Assembly (NCBI RefSeq): GCF_004664715.2
Contig: NC_051075.1
Location: forward strand, 31,516,504 to 31,580,503
Direction: 5' to 3'
From: Peromyscus leucopus
Taxonomy: Eukaryota; Chordata; Mammalia; Rodentia; Cricetidae
Length of the DNA stretch: 64,000 nt
Shown: positions 22,273 through 34,290 of the stretch, piece after piece
Position numbering within the stretch: position 1 is the first letter of the stretch
How the letters are laid out: every line of letters begins with the position of its first letter
Position numbers and translations under genes: made by a program
Notes under the pieces: model-generated
Told to the model about the DNA's origin: nothing
The model's input: the letters and a program-made list of their open reading frames with translations, nothing else
The model's database searches: none

Positions 22273-24082
22273 AGTTAATCTTGTATCCTGCCACATTACT
22301 GAAGGAGTTTATCAGTAGATAAACCCTGGTAGAATTTGTGGATCACTTGTGTAGTTATCATATTATCTCCAAATAGCAAAAGTTTGACTTCTTCCTTTCC
22401 AATTTGTACCCTCTTAATCTCCTTTTGTTGCTTTATTGCTTTAGCTAGAACTTCGATTACTATATTGAATAGATATAGGGAGAGTGCACAGCCTTTCGTG
22501 TTTATGATTTTAGTGGAATCACTTTGATTTTCTTTCCATTTAATTTTATTGGTTGTTGGCTTGCTGTAAATTGCCTTTATTATGTTTAGGTATGCTCACT
22601 GTATTCCTGATTTCTCCAGGATCTTTATCATGAAAGGGTTTTGGATTTTGTCAAAGGCTTCTTCAGTATCTATTGAGATCATGTGTTTTTTTTTTTCTTT
22701 CAGTTTGTGTGATGAATTACATTGATAGATTTTCACATGTTAAACAATCCTTGAATCTCTGGGATAAAGCTAACTTGATCATTATGAATGATTTTTTTAT
22801 ATGATCTTGGATTTGGTTTGCCAGTATTTTATTGAGTATTTTTGCATCAACCTCCATGAGTGAGATTTGTCTGTAATTTTCTTTTTTTGTTGTTGCATCT
22901 TTGTGTGGTTTGGGAATCAGAGTAACTGTAGCCTCATGGAAAGAGTTTGGCAATGTTCCTTCTGTTTCTACTGTGTGGAACAATTTGAGGAGTAATGGTA
23001 TTAACTCTTCTTTGAAATTCAGGTAGAATTCTGCACTGAAATCATCTGTCTCTGGGCTTTTTTTCGTTGGAAGACTTAATGACTGCTTTTATTTCCATAG
23101 AAGTTATAAGTCTATTTGAATTGTTTATCTGATCTTGATTTAATTTGGGTATGTGGTACCTATCCAGAAAATTGTCTATTTGTTTTAGATTTTCCAATTT
23201 TGTGAAGTACAGGTTTTTGAGGTATGACCTGATGATTCTTTGGATTTCCTCATTGTCAGTTGTTATGACTCCCCTTTGTATCTGATTTTGTTAATTTTGA
23301 TATTCTCTCTCAACCTTTTAGTTAGTTTGGATAATGGTTTGTCTATCTTGTTGATTTTCTCAAACAATCAGCTCTTTGTCTCATTGATTCTTTGTACTGT
23401 TCTCTTTGTTTCTATTTTATTGATTTCAGCCCTCAATTTGATTATTTTCTGGCATCTACTCCTCCTAGGGGAGTTTACTTCTTATTCTTATATAGCTTTC
23501 AGGTGTGCTATTTAGTCACTAGTGTAAGATTTCTCCAACTTCTTCATGTGGGCATTTAGCACTATGAACTTTCCTCTTAGTACTTCTTTCATAGTGTCCC
23601 ATAAATTTGGATATGTTGTACATTCATTTTGATGGACTTCTAGGAAGTCTTTAATTTCTTTCTTTATTTCTTCCTTGACCCATTGGTTATTCAGTTGAGC
23701 ATTATTCAGTTTCCCTGAGTTTGTAGGTATTCTGTAATTTGTGTTGTTGTTGAATTCTGCCTTTAAGGCATGGTGGTCCAATAAGATACAGGAGGTTATT
23801 CCAATTTTTTGTATCTGTTGAGATTTGCTTTGTGATCAAATATATGATTATTTTAGAGAAGGTTCCATGGGTTGCTTAGAAGAAGGTATGTTGTCTTGTG
23901 TTTGGGTGGAATGTTCTGTAGATATCTATTAAATTCATTTGTGTCATAACATCTCTTAGTTTCCTTATTTCTCTGTTAAGTTTCTGTATGGCAGACCTGT
24001 ACATTTATTAGTATGGAGAGTTGAAGTCTCCCATTATCAGTGTGTGGGGATTGATGTGATATTTAAGCTTTAGTAATGTTTC

Positions 24083-24162
<80 letters not shown>

Positions 24163-24560
24163 CCTTGTATTTGGGACATAAATGTTCAGAAATGAGACTT
24201 CACCTTGATGGATTTTTTCTTGTGATGAATATGTAATGTCCTTCTCCATCTCTTTTGATTAATTTTAATTTGAAGTCTATTTTGTTAGATATTAGGATAG
24301 CTGCACCAGCTTGCTTCTTAAGTCTATTTGACTGGAAAGACTTTTCCCACGCCTTCACTTTGAGGTAGTATCTCTCTTTGAAGTTGAGGTGTAATTCTTG
24401 TATACAGCATAAGGTTGGATTCTATTTTTGTATCCTTTTTATTAGCCTGTGTCTTTTTATAGGCAAATTGAGTCCATTGATCTTAAGGGATATTAATGAC
24501 CAGTGATTGTTAATTCCTGTTATCTTTTGGTGGTAGTATGTATGCATTTCCCTTCTTTGG
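22273..24560 (-). pseudogene. L1 ORF2 remnant (endonuclease and RT N-terminal part)
   Basis: Readable pieces include [20 protein letters not shown] in the fingers of the RT (22983-22717) and the end of the endonuclease domain (23781-23512). At the catalytic SDHH site this copy reads LDHH, so the serine is lost. Frames are broken by stops, indels and a microsatellite. Dead. Confidence 0.85.
24082..24160. repeat. (TA)n(TG)n microsatellite inside L1 ORF2
   Basis: ATATATAT runs with one ATAC interruption, then about 21 GT units. The young L1 lacks it at the same position (about 19780), so it arose after insertion of the older copy. Confidence 0.9.
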
Positions 24561-24577
24561 GATTTATTGGTGTGGGA

Positions 24578-25594
24578 TTATGTATTGCCTGTGTTTTCAT
24601 GGATGCATCTGACTTTCTTAGGTTGGAATTTTCTTTCTAGTGCTTTCTGTAGGGCTGGATTTGTGGATAGGTATTGTTTAAATCTGGTTTTATCATAGAA
24701 TATTTTGTTTACTCCATCTATGGGGATTGAGAATTTTGCTGGGTATAATAGTCTAAGGTGGCATATGTGGTCTCTTAGTGTCTGCACAACATCTGCCAAG
24801 GACATTCTGGCTTTCAGAGTCTCCATTGAGAAGTCAGGTGTTATTCAAAGAGATCTCCCTTATATGTTACTTGGTCTTTTTCCTTAATATTTTTCTTTAT
24901 TTTGTATTTTTAATTGTTTGATTATTATGTAGTGAGGGGACTTCTTTTTTGGGTCACTCTACTTGATGTTCTGTAACCTTCTTGTATCTTTATAGGTATT
25001 TCCTTCTTTAGATTGGGAAAGTTTTCTCCTATGATATTGTTGAATTTATTTTCTGTGCCTTTGAGTTGGTATTCTTTGCCTTCCTTTATCCCCATTATTC
25101 TTAGGTTTGGCTTTTCCATGGTGTCCCATATTTCCTGGATGTTTTGTGTTATGACATTTTTGACTTTAGTATTTTCTTTGACTGGTGAATCCATTTCCTC
25201 TATTGTATCCTCCATGTCAGAGAGTCTCTATTCCATATCTTGTATTCTGTTGGTTATACTTGCATCTGTAGTTCTTGTTTGTTTACTCAGATTTTATATT
25301 TCCAGCAATCCCTGTTTGTGTCTTTTTAACTGTTTCTATTTCAATTTTTAGGTATTTAACTGTTTCCTTCACCTGTTTAATTGCTTTTTCCTGGTTTTCT
25401 TTAAGGGATTTATTGATTTCTCCCAATTTTTTGTTTGTCTTTTCCTCAATTTCTTTAAGGGAATATTTCATTTCCACTTTAAAGGACTCTATCATCTTCT
25501 TAAAGTCATTTATAAGCTCATTTTTTTCTGCTTCTTCTATGTTGAGATGTTGAGGTCTTGCTGATGTAGAACCACTAGGTTCTGGTGGTACCAT
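24578..25594 (-). pseudogene. L1 ORF1 remnant of the older L1
   Basis: Three open pieces can be read: 25594-25283 (coiled coil with MKYSLKEIEEKTNKKLGEI), 25215-24925 (ENFPNLKKEIPIKIQEGY) and 24826-24578 (DHICHLRLLYPAKFS, STNPALQKALERK). Frameshifts separate them. The coiled coil carries one eight-residue LKE unit rather than six. The order matches the young ORF1. Confidence 0.85.
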
Positions 25595-25659
25595 ATTGGT
25601 CTTTATGTTGTTGAATATGTTCTTGCACTGGCACCTACCTATCTCTTCCTACAATTGGT

Positions 25660-26295
25660 GTCTGTGTCTCAGGGAACCACTCTTGGTCCAATCAGAGCAG
25701 GCAGAGTCTATGTCTCAGAGATCAGCTGCAATCTCAGAGGATAAGTGAGTTTGGGGGGTGGATTTGGGCTTGTAGGTTACAGGGTCTCTTGTTCCAATCA
25801 GAGCTAGTGGAGTCTGTGTCTCAGGGAGCTGCTGCAGTCTTGGAGGATTGGTGGGTTTGTGGGATGGATTGGGGCTTGTAGGTTACATGGTCTGGTAGGG
25901 GATGGTGGTAGTAGGACTTGCCTACAGGAGTTCTGCCTACTGGCCTGCAACTGATTATGCCCCTGGACCTAAAGCCTAGAGGCTGAGGTGACAGACTAGA
26001 AAAACAAAGACTTACCTCTTATTCTAATCAGAGCTGGTGGAGTCTGTGTCTTTGGGAGATGCTACAGTCTCAGAGGATAGGTAGGTTTGGGGGATAGATT
26101 GGGGCTTGTACAGGGAGGGTGGTCAGGCTTGCCTGCAGGAGTCCTGCCTGCTGGCCTGCAACTGGGACTGCAGTGGGTGAATTATGGGAGTTTTGGTTGT
26201 GCCTATGAGGCTAGGGTGATTGGCTAGATGAACAAAGACTCTCTTGGTCCAATCAGAGCTGATGGAGTCTGTGTCTCAGAATATCTCAATTCAGA
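25660..26295 (-). promoter_or_regulatory. F-like monomeric 5' UTR of the older L1
   Basis: Three to four tandem monomers. On the plus strand CCAATCAGAGC followed by GGAGTCTGTGTCT recurs at about 25688, 25796, 26020 and 26250. GGATTGGGGCTTGTAGG-type and CTGGCCTGCAACTG blocks recur between them. Spacing is about 110 bp for the first and about 225 bp for the next two. This resembles the tandem-monomer 5' UTR of mouse L1s in layout. It has no counterpart in the young L1. Confidence 0.75.
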
Positions 26296-27150
26296 GAGGG
26301 TAAAATTTTATTTTTAACACCAATTTCTATGATTAGTCCAAGTATATTTACTGTTAACCAGCAAAAAAAACAAAAATAAAATCCATAAACAAATCTCATA
26401 TGGTGGTGAAGTGTGAAAACTTTAAAAATTACCTCACCATAATAAAATGTTATAAATATCACTTGAAATGATTAATATGTACTATAAATACACATTCAAA
26501 GCAATGAGAAGAGAAATTAGTTTCCATAAATGTATGAAAAGAGTTTAAGTGATTCATAGAAGAATGTATGTGAAATAATATTGAAAAATATTTTATTATA
26601 GCATATAACTAAATAGAGTGTAATAACTTAAAGAAATCCTATGACATTCAGCAGAAAAGCCATCATTTAGTGAAAATGTCACTGATTCACTAGCAAAGGG
26701 ATTACAAAGTGTAGTGTGATCTAACTATTTCTTAAGTTAAAAGAATTTATGTGTGAAAGTATTTCCATTAAGAAAATCTGTGTGTGGTTTCCAATAACAA
26801 TGATAACAACAGAAAATAAGCACTAAATCTAGAAGTTAATAATTCTATTTATAACAGGAAACCAAAATAAATAAAATTAGTATATTGTACAGAATTTGTA
26901 CTCTGTCTGTTGAGTGCTATTAACAGTAGAACAAAACAGGAATTAGCATATCTTTCATCTGATAAATGGATACAAAATACCATGTATAGAAAGAATAAAA
27001 TTCTAACAAGCCACATAAATGAATGAATCCTAACATTTGAAATGGATGAAATGACTGATTATTTTTGTTAGGCTATCTGAAGAAAGTTATGTGAGACTTG
27101 TCAATTTTAATGATCATTTTAATGTTACATATGGTTGCTATCTTTTAGAA
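26296..27150. other. Unrecognised AT-rich DNA
   Basis: No element or coding region recognised. Confidence 0.5.
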
Positions 27151-27159
27151 TCCTACTCT

Positions 27160-27268
27160 TTTCTAATGAGAGACAGAAAGGGAGTGTGTCTGAATGAGAG
27201 GGGCAGTATGGAGGAACAGGAAGGAGATAAGGAAGGGAAAAGTGTAATTAGGATGTAGTGTATGAAAA
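27160..27268 (+). mobile_element. L1 3' UTR tail fragment
   Basis: A purine-rich stretch with GGAACAGGAAGGAGATAAGG, then GTAATTAGGATGTAGTGTAT and GAAAAAAG, resembles the very 3' end of an Lx-like L1. It abuts the next L1 copy. Confidence 0.5.
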
Positions 27269-27269
27269 A

Positions 27270-27855
27270 AGAATGCAGTCTTGATGTGCATTTCCCTGAT
27301 GGCTAAGGATGTTGAACATCTCTTCGTTCCTCAGTCATTTGAGATTACTCTATTGAGACTTCTCTGCTTAGGTCTGTATACCAGTTTTAATTAGATTATT
27401 TGGTTTTTTGATATCTAGTTTCTTGAATTCTTTATATAATTTGGATATTAGACCTCTATTGGGTGTGGAGTTAGTAAAAACATTTTCCCATTCTGTAGGC
27501 TGTCATTTTGTCCTATTGATGCCATCGTTTGCCTGGCAGAAGCTTTTTGGTTTCACGAGGTCCCATGTATTAATTGTTGATCTTTTTTACCTATCCTACC
27601 AGTGCTCTGGTCAGAATATTTCTTCCGTGCCAATGTGTTCAAGCCTATTCCCCCAATTTACCTTTTTTGGGTTCAGTGTGTCTAGGTCTATGTTGAGGTC
27701 TTCGATCCACTTGGATTTGAGTTTTCTGCAGGGTGTTAAGTATGGGTCTATTTGGATTCTTCTACATTCGGACATTCAGTTTGACCAGCACCATTTGTAG
27801 AAGATGCTTTCCTTTTTCCAGTGTATATTTCTGACTTCCTTATCAATAACCAGGT
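27270..27855 (-). mobile_element. Inverted 5' part of a twin-primed L1 (ORF2 segment)
   Basis: Antisense ORF2 sequence: TGCATTTCCCTGATGGCTAA, GAATTCTTTATATAATTTGG, CTTCGATCCACTTGGATTTG and CCAGCACCATTTGTAGAAGA. This is the part upstream of the ORF2 C-terminus. It ends at about 27855, where sense-oriented 3' UTR of an L1 begins. Confidence 0.75.
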
Positions 27856-28740
27856 GAAATTATACCATCCCAACCACAAAACCCTCAACCTACAATCTGT
27901 CCTGTGTGCAAGCTGTGCTGTGGCAAAGATGGTGCAGAACTTATGGTAGTGGCCAACTAAGGTCTACTTTAACTTGAGGCCCATGCTATGAGAGGGAGGC
28001 CATGTCCTGTACTGCATGAATGACCAGAAACTCAAGACTGGAGAGTCCAGAGACCTGGGATAGACCCAAACACAACTACACAACTGGCAAAAAAAATCAA
28101 GGAAATGATTGCTAATGATATTCTGCTAGATTCATAGATCAGTGCCTTGTCCAGTAGTCATGAGAGACGCTTTCCCTGGCAGCATATGGAAGCGTGTGCA
28201 GAGACCCACAGCCAGACATTATGTAGAGAGAGAGTCTAAATTGAAAATCTCTGTCAGGTCCCTCCCCTCTGAGCTCTAAGAATCCTGTGGAGTACCCTAG
28301 AAGAACATGGCCTACTGAATTAACTAAGTAGAGATAATATGGGCTCACAGAGACTAAAACAATATGCCCAGATTCTGCACGGGTCTGCACAAAGTCCTCC
28401 ATATAAATGTTAAGGCTGTTAGCTTGGTGTTTTGATGGAACTCCTAACGGGGAGTAAGTATGTTTGACTCTAGTGCCTGCTCTTTGGACTTTTTTTCTTT
28501 CTATTGGGTTGCCTTGTCTAGCTTCAATATGAGGGCTCTTGCCTTGTCTTACTGCATCTCATTGTGTTTAGTAGTTGTCCCTTGGATGTCTCTCTTTTCT
28601 GAAGGGAAATAGAGTAGTGGAAAGAGGGGTGTGAGAAGGAGGCTAGAATTAGTAGAGGGAGAGGAAACTGTGGTGGGTTTATATGAGAGAAGAACCTCTT
28701 TTAAATAAAAAAGTACCTATTTTCAATAAACGGGAAAAAT
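27856..28740 (+). mobile_element. Sense 3' part of the same L1 (Lx-like 3' UTR)
   Basis: Sense 3' UTR blocks: ATGGGCTCACAGAGACTAAA, CTTGGTGTTTTGATGGAACT, TTGGGTTGCCTTGTCTAGC, TCTTTTCTGAAGGGAAATAG and a purine-rich tract, ending in AAATAAAAAAG. With 27270-27855 it forms a head-inverted L1. The minus-strand frame at 28139-28402 is a chance frame. Confidence 0.75.
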
Positions 28741-30670
28741 AATTAAAAAAGAAAAGCACAAGGAATTCATATAGATGGAAAGATACCCATATTTGTGCAC
28801 ATAGAAATCCCATAAAAACAATTTTTAGTTGATAATACAATCTCTAAACTTCCTTCCTTGGATTAAACTTGAGGATATATAAAAAAGCTTGAGAATCATT
28901 CACTCTCATATAAAAACTAAGCACATATGAAAAAAAGCAGATAGGTTTGTCTTAAAAATGATAAAGTCAATACCCTGAATAGTTTTCATTACCTGAGATC
29001 CTGTAGAATAGAAAGGAAGTAGGGTTTAGTGAATACACAGTGTATGCTTTTGCCTATCATCTGTTTAGTAGAAGTGTCAATGTGATTCAGGTTTGCTTCA
29101 CTGACACAGAAAAAAGTAGAGCTATGGGGGAGAAATTGTTTACTAAATAGTTTTTCAATACAAATTTATATATTTCACTGCATTTTGAAATTTTCCAGAA
29201 CTTTTCATAATGCCTTGGAGTGGGATGAGTTAGAAACATGAAGAATGATATGACATCTTAAATTATGTTAGTAATGAGTGCTTGAATGAAATCAAATGAA
29301 TACATAGATATGATATACATATACATAGATTTGTCTGTATCTATAACATGTACACAAACACATATATCCAGATTTCTTTTCTAAATTTAAATTTATTAAG
29401 CATTTTCCTCTCATATACCTGCCATCCTTTTCTTAGCTTTCCCCATTTCCATTTCCCCTTTATAACCCTAAACAGTTTCACTTCTATTTTTATTGCATAT
29501 ATGCATGCATGAACACAGAGAAAAAATGCTCAATTTTTCTACCAGAAAAAAACAAGTATTATTGCCAAGACTAACTGTATAATGGCAGTTTAACTGTACC
29601 ATGATAAGTTAAGGTTTTGTAAAGGAAAGTATATTAAAATATTTGGAAAGGGAACTAGTCATTCCAGGATTTCTAATATTTGAGGGTATCTATGGCCATT
29701 TAGAGAGTTAACATAATGAACAGAAAAAAAAAAACTATGGTCTAGAGAAAGAAAGTTGACTCTTTATCAGATATAATTAATCAGAAAAATTTGGTATTCT
29801 GTCAGTACTAATTTGTGGCTATTGATTTTCTTAGAAAGTGTGTTCATATATGTGTATTTATTAAACTGTGGATATTCTGTTCTAGAGAGGAACTATAAAG
29901 ATTTACTATATGTGCAATAAACCTATAATTCATGATATATTAAGAGATAGTTGTGTTATGATTCATTTTATTACACATCAAGATAAATTTGAGGTGATAT
30001 TTCTAAATATCACCATCTGTAATGCAAAAAATAGAACTGAAATTGTATATTTTAATGTCTAGAGTATTTAACAATTGAAAAAATTTCCTTTTTTTTATCA
30101 AATTTTCTATCCCCAAATGATTTAAGAAATATACTAAGTAGATTTGAGATTTAAAAACACAAAATAACATTCAATTTATAGAAGAACCATTTTCATAATA
30201 TTCGACTACTCATATCTTTCAAGCCATGTATAATTAAACAAAAGTTATTATTTATTGGATTATTACATTATTTCCAGATATAAGAAAGTTTATGAAAATT
30301 CATTTAATAATTATTTATAATAATTAATCTGCTTCTTCTTACACTTACCACTATAAAGTCTGTATTGTCAGCTACATTCCTTAATTTATTTAAGCTCACA
30401 TGATAATGGATTGACAAATATTGATTGTAGGATGTGATCCCCTTAATGTCAAATATACTACTAGCATTTTGTTAGTAGTAGTGTATTTTTATTACATCTT
30501 GCCCCAAAATAATTTAATTTATTTTTCTTTGTTCATTTCATGCTTCTAATATGATTAGTCCATTTTAGTTTGCATCATTTCTTTATTATCTTATGATAAA
30601 TTTCTTTTCAAGCACTTCATTGTATTTAGGTGAAAGCAAGATGTTTCTTATGTTCCCTTTAAAGAGAATG
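28741..30670. other. Unrecognised AT-rich DNA
   Basis: Very AT-rich, with no long frame and no repeat family that I can identify. Confidence 0.5.
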
Positions 30671-30677
30671 ATTCTGT

Positions 30678-30826
30678 TGGGTGGTGATGGCATATGCCTT
30701 TGCTCCTGGCACTCCAGAAGCAAGGGCTGGTGGATCTCCATGAATTTTGGGACAGCCTCTTCTATAGCACTAATTTAAGGAGAACCAAGGATACAAAAGG
30801 TACCCTGCCTCGAAAAACTAAAACCA
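30678..30826 (+). repeat. B1 SINE (diverged)
   Basis: TGGTGATGGCATATGCCTTT, CCTGGCACTCCAGAAGCAAG and GGTGGATCTCCATGAATTTT follow B1 order, then a CTGCCTCGAAAAACTAAAA tail. Confidence 0.75.
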
Positions 30827-30827
30827 G

Positions 30828-30990
30828 GGCTGGACAGATGGCTCAGAGGTTAAGAGCACTGGCTGCTCTTCCAGAGGACCTGAGTTCAATTACAGCAACC
30901 ACATTGTGGCTCACAATTGTTTTGTAATGAGACCTGGTGCCCTCTTCTGGCCTGTGAGTGGAACACTATATACATAATAAATAAATCTTG
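30828..30990 (+). repeat. B3/B2-family SINE
   Basis: GGCTGGACAGATGGCTCAGA and GGTTAAGAGCACTGGCTGCT form the tRNA-derived head. TCTTCTGGCCTGTGAGTG and ATAATAAATAAATCTT form the end and tail. It directly follows the B1 tail. Confidence 0.85.
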
Positions 30991-31002
30991 GAGGAAAAAT
31001 GT

Positions 31003-31200
31003 TTAGGGCAGTGTTGGTGCATGCCTTTAATCCCAGCACTCAGGAGGCAAAGCTAGGTGGGTCTTTGTGAGTTTGAAGCCAGCCTGGTCTACAGAGCGAG
31101 ATCCAGGAAAGGCACAAAGCTACACAGAGAAAATATGTCTCCAAAAAACAAAAAAATAAATAAATAAATAAAGTAAAACAAAACAAAACAAAAAAACCTA
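31003..31200 (+). repeat. B1 SINE
   Basis: GCATGCCTTTAATCCCAGCA, CAGCCTGGTCTACAGAGCGA and AGGAAAGGCACAAAGCTACA, with a long A-rich tail of AAATA and AAACA units. The GGCACAAAGC block is the cricetid-type variant. Confidence 0.9.
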
Positions 31201-31800
31201 AAACCAGCCAAAGAAACAAACAAAAACCACAAAGGAAACAATTCTAATATCTTCCATTTAAAGCAGTGACTTTACTGGATTTTGTAAATTTTGAAGTGAT
31301 ATTACCAATTTCATTGTATTTATATAATTTTCTACTTTTGGGAATGTTCTGTGTAATTGTTTTTAATGTGCTGTTTAAATATCAAATACTTTGAAAATTT
31401 AGCTTTTTTTCTCAACTTTTTTAATTCTACATCAATTCTATTGTAGTCTTTAATATATATCTTGAATTCTGTTATACTGTGTTTATACATAGTGTGTAGT
31501 GTAGTACCACACATCCTATGCAGTTCTTGGGAAATGAGTCTTAAAATATTGGATGGTGTGTCCTGTAGCCATCAGTGAAGGAAGGCTTAGAGAGTGCTGA
31601 CCAGGCCAGATAAGCCTGTGGTCATGCACTCCTAGCTGTCAGTCATGAAACCAAAGAGGAGAACAGAAACTTCCAAGTCACATCAGATGTGTACTTTTGC
31701 CTCTTGTAACTGTTTTGCCTCAAAATGTTTACGTTGTATGGTGAAGTGTACATATCCATAGCAGCAGTGTATTTAGCAGAAAAATTGACTGTGGATTTAA
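31200..31800. other. Unrecognised DNA
   Basis: AT-rich to 31540, then a mixed-composition stretch with no recognised element. Confidence 0.45.
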
Positions 31801-31802
31801 TT

Positions 31803-32231
31803 CTAAACCGTTTTATTAAATAAGAAACACAGAGCCAAATGCAGAGTTAAAAGCCCAGAGAGCAGAGAGCAGTAGCTAAGAGCTGAGACCAAGACTGCTT
31901 TCTTACCACCCACTGCCGCTGCCGTTCTTCCCCTGAGAAAGAGACCTACTTCCTGTGTGTCTGTCTTTTTATTGACTTTCTGTTCTGCCTTCTCATTGGT
32001 TGTAAACACAACCACAGACCTCCTGGTTTTCTATGGTTTGTATTGAGATTAAAGGCATGTGTCTCCATGCTTGTGGTGTCCTTGAATACACAAAGATCTG
32101 ATTGTCATGGAATTAAGGACGTGTGCTACCACTGTCAGATTTCTGCTATGGCTTGCTATTAGCTCTGACCCCCAGGCACTTTTATTTATTAACATACAAA
32201 TAAAATCACATTTCAGCACAAATATTGACCT
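31803..32231 (-). mobile_element. Solo LTR, class II ERV (same family as the 36.1-kb LTR)
   Basis: The plus strand shares, in order, ATTAAATAAGAAACACAGAG, CTACTTCCTGTGTGTCTGTC, TTCTGTTCTGCCTTCTCATT with GGTTGTAAAC, AGATTAAAGGCATGTGTCTC and TTTATTTATTAACATACAAA with the LTR at 36141-36526. No internal retroviral sequence flanks it, so it is a solo LTR left by recombination. It carries a B1-like AATTAAGGACGTGTGCTACC block. No clear target duplication was found. Confidence 0.8.
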
Positions 32232-32320
32232 CTTGAATATCATGGGCTGGCTTTGTTTTCCCTAATCATTTTCCATTGTGACATATCCTTCTTCATGTTG
32301 GTACCGGCATGATCTCTACT

Positions 32321-32323
<3 letters not shown>

Positions 32324-32405
<82 letters not shown>
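32324..32405. repeat. (TA)n(TG)n microsatellite
   Basis: About 31 TA units followed by about nine GT units. The 72-residue frame rich in Tyr-Ile across it is an artefact. Confidence 0.95.
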
Positions 32406-32735
32406 AAACTATGTCAATTTACCAATTAATATTAATTATATAATTAATTGTATAATAACTTTAGTATATATCCCCAACCATTTACTTTTAATCTAAATGC
32501 ATTTTAATTTAAAAGAATTTCTCAAGCATCACATGTGTTGAGATTTTATTTTGATATCCTCTTTGACACTGTCTGCTTTTAGTGACTATTTTTAGAATAT
32601 TCAAAAATAATTATTGATACAGGTTAACTAATATTTGCAATACTTAAGCATTTTCAATCCATTGTGTTTGCTTTTTGCTCCCCCACCCCCCCACCCCTGC
32701 CATTCCTTTTAGGCTTTGTTTTGTTATAATTAACA
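32406..32735. other. Unrecognised AT-rich DNA
   Basis: No element recognised. A short C-rich run lies at 32680-32697. Confidence 0.5.
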
Positions 32736-32739
32736 ATTG

Positions 32740-32920
32740 ATAAGAGCTGGAGAGAGGGTTCTGAGCACCTAACCCTCATGTAGAGTACTCCTATTGTATT
32801 TTCAGCACTAAAATTTTGTGCTCATGCTGCCCGTATGTGAGCACCTCTTCTGGCCTGGTCTTTTCAGGTACCTGCCCACACATTCCCATACACATATATT
32901 TTTAAAATGAAGAATTAATT
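32740..32920 (+). repeat. B3/B2-family SINE (old)
   Basis: AAGAGCTGGAGAGAGGGTTC is the head. GAGCACCTCTTCTGGCCTGG and CACACATTCCCATACACATA form the right side, ending in ATTTTTAAAATGAAG. Confidence 0.7.
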
Positions 32921-34030
32921 TAGCAAGAAATTAGTTTTTCTTCAAATGACACTGTATTGTTTCATGTGCAATGTAAATAGCACATGTAAGGCTATTCCCA
33001 AACCTTCATGCTCAGCCCTAAGACCATAACTATAATTCACTTTGCTTCATTGTTTATTACCCAATTATACTTTTGTATTTATTTTAAATATATATAAATA
33101 TATATTTATATAACAAAAATACATTCATAGTAAATTATATTTAAAAGACTTTTTATATTTATTTTAAATATTTATAAATATATATTTATATAACATATAA
33201 AAATATATTCATAGTAAATTATATATATAAGACTACAGTAGAATTCATGTAAATTATAACAGTAAAATTATCTTTTCATAAATAGAAATGAAAAATGTAT
33301 ATATACATATATTCTTTTTCAGACACTACTTCAGGAAGATCCTGTGTTCTGACCTCTATACTATTTTATCTTTCTGAAGGTTCTCCCTAGTAGTTCTTTG
33401 GTAGAGGATCTCTTACTATACTATTGATAGTTTGCTTTTCCACAAAAGTGGTCATTTTCTTTAAATATCTGAATAATTTCTCTGTAAACAGAATTGTAGT
33501 TTGATACTTTTCCTTCATAATTTTAAACATTTTACATCTCTTTTTATTTGCTTGTATGATTTCTTGCAATGGTCAAGTTAACTCTTACTCATAGTCTACT
33601 ACAGAAAAGGGTACATTTTTTTTAATCCCTTCTGGGATTTTTCAATATTTCAATTTAACATTGCTTTTTTCTACTTTGAAAATAACATGCTCAGGTAGAA
33701 TTTTTCTTATTATCCAGCTGTCTTTTGTCTTTGTTTTTGTATTTACTTTATTTTTTTAAATTCTGAGACCCATGTTTGATATTCATCAATTTCAAAACTT
33801 CTTGCTGATTTCTTCTTCATCCTTGTTCTGTCTTGTTTCTCTGTTGCTAACTCAGATTAGATACATATATGGGGAAATTTTTCTCAATGCCTCTTTCCTT
33901 TCATTCCCTTGCCTTGCCTTCCCTGAGCTTCCCTTTCCTGCCTCTACCTGCTCCACCCTGCCCTGCCCTGTCCTAAGTTCCTCATTCATCATCATTATAA
34001 TATTTAAGGAAAGATTTAATAAGCAACTCA
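32921..34030. other. AT-rich DNA with a local tandem duplication
   Basis: Mostly unrecognised. It contains the duplication at 33071-33234 and a pyrimidine-rich stretch at 33890-33985. Confidence 0.5.
33071..33234. repeat. Tandem duplication of an about 82-bp AT-rich unit
   Basis: 33071-33150 and 33151-33234 share TTTATTTTAAATAT, TATATTTATATAACA, TTCATAGTAAATTATAT and a final AAGACT in the same order. The second copy has a few extra bases. Confidence 0.85.
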
Positions 34031-34034
34031 GGAT

Positions 34035-34290
34035 TGCCTCAAAGTGTTGATCCTCCTGACAGGTGTGAACCACCACACTGGGAAACATACTTTCAATTAC
34101 ATGAAAGTCCTGATATGTTTGTTATTTTGTGCTTTTTGTCTGTTTGTTTTAATGTATAGTGTCTCATGTATCACTATGGCTTTTGACCTCACTATGTAGC
34201 TGAGGATGTATTAGAACTGAAAATCCTCCTGCTTCTACCTCACAAATGTTGGGATGAAGTTATGAACCACCTTGCCTGGCTTTATGTAGT
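34035..34290 (-). repeat. B1-related SINE fragments
   Basis: Two antisense pieces. 34035-34083 has CTGACAGGTGTGAACCACCA. 34155-34285 has CTCACTATGTAGCTGAGGAT, ATCCTCCTGCTTCTACCTCA and TGAACCACCTTGCCTGGC. Both are diverged. Confidence 0.65.

Larger units (their letters stand above)
22259..26295 (-). mobile_element. Middle-aged L1, segment 2 (ORF2 5' part, ORF1, 5' UTR)
   Basis: It continues segment 1 (14546-15817) in register. In sense order it has the F-like monomer 5' UTR (26295-25660), ORF1 (25594-24578, broken) and ORF2 from about 24560. Most sequence aligns by order with the young L1 but with many substitutions and short indels. A (TA)n(TG)n tract has grown inside ORF2 at 24082-24160. 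Confidence 0.9.
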
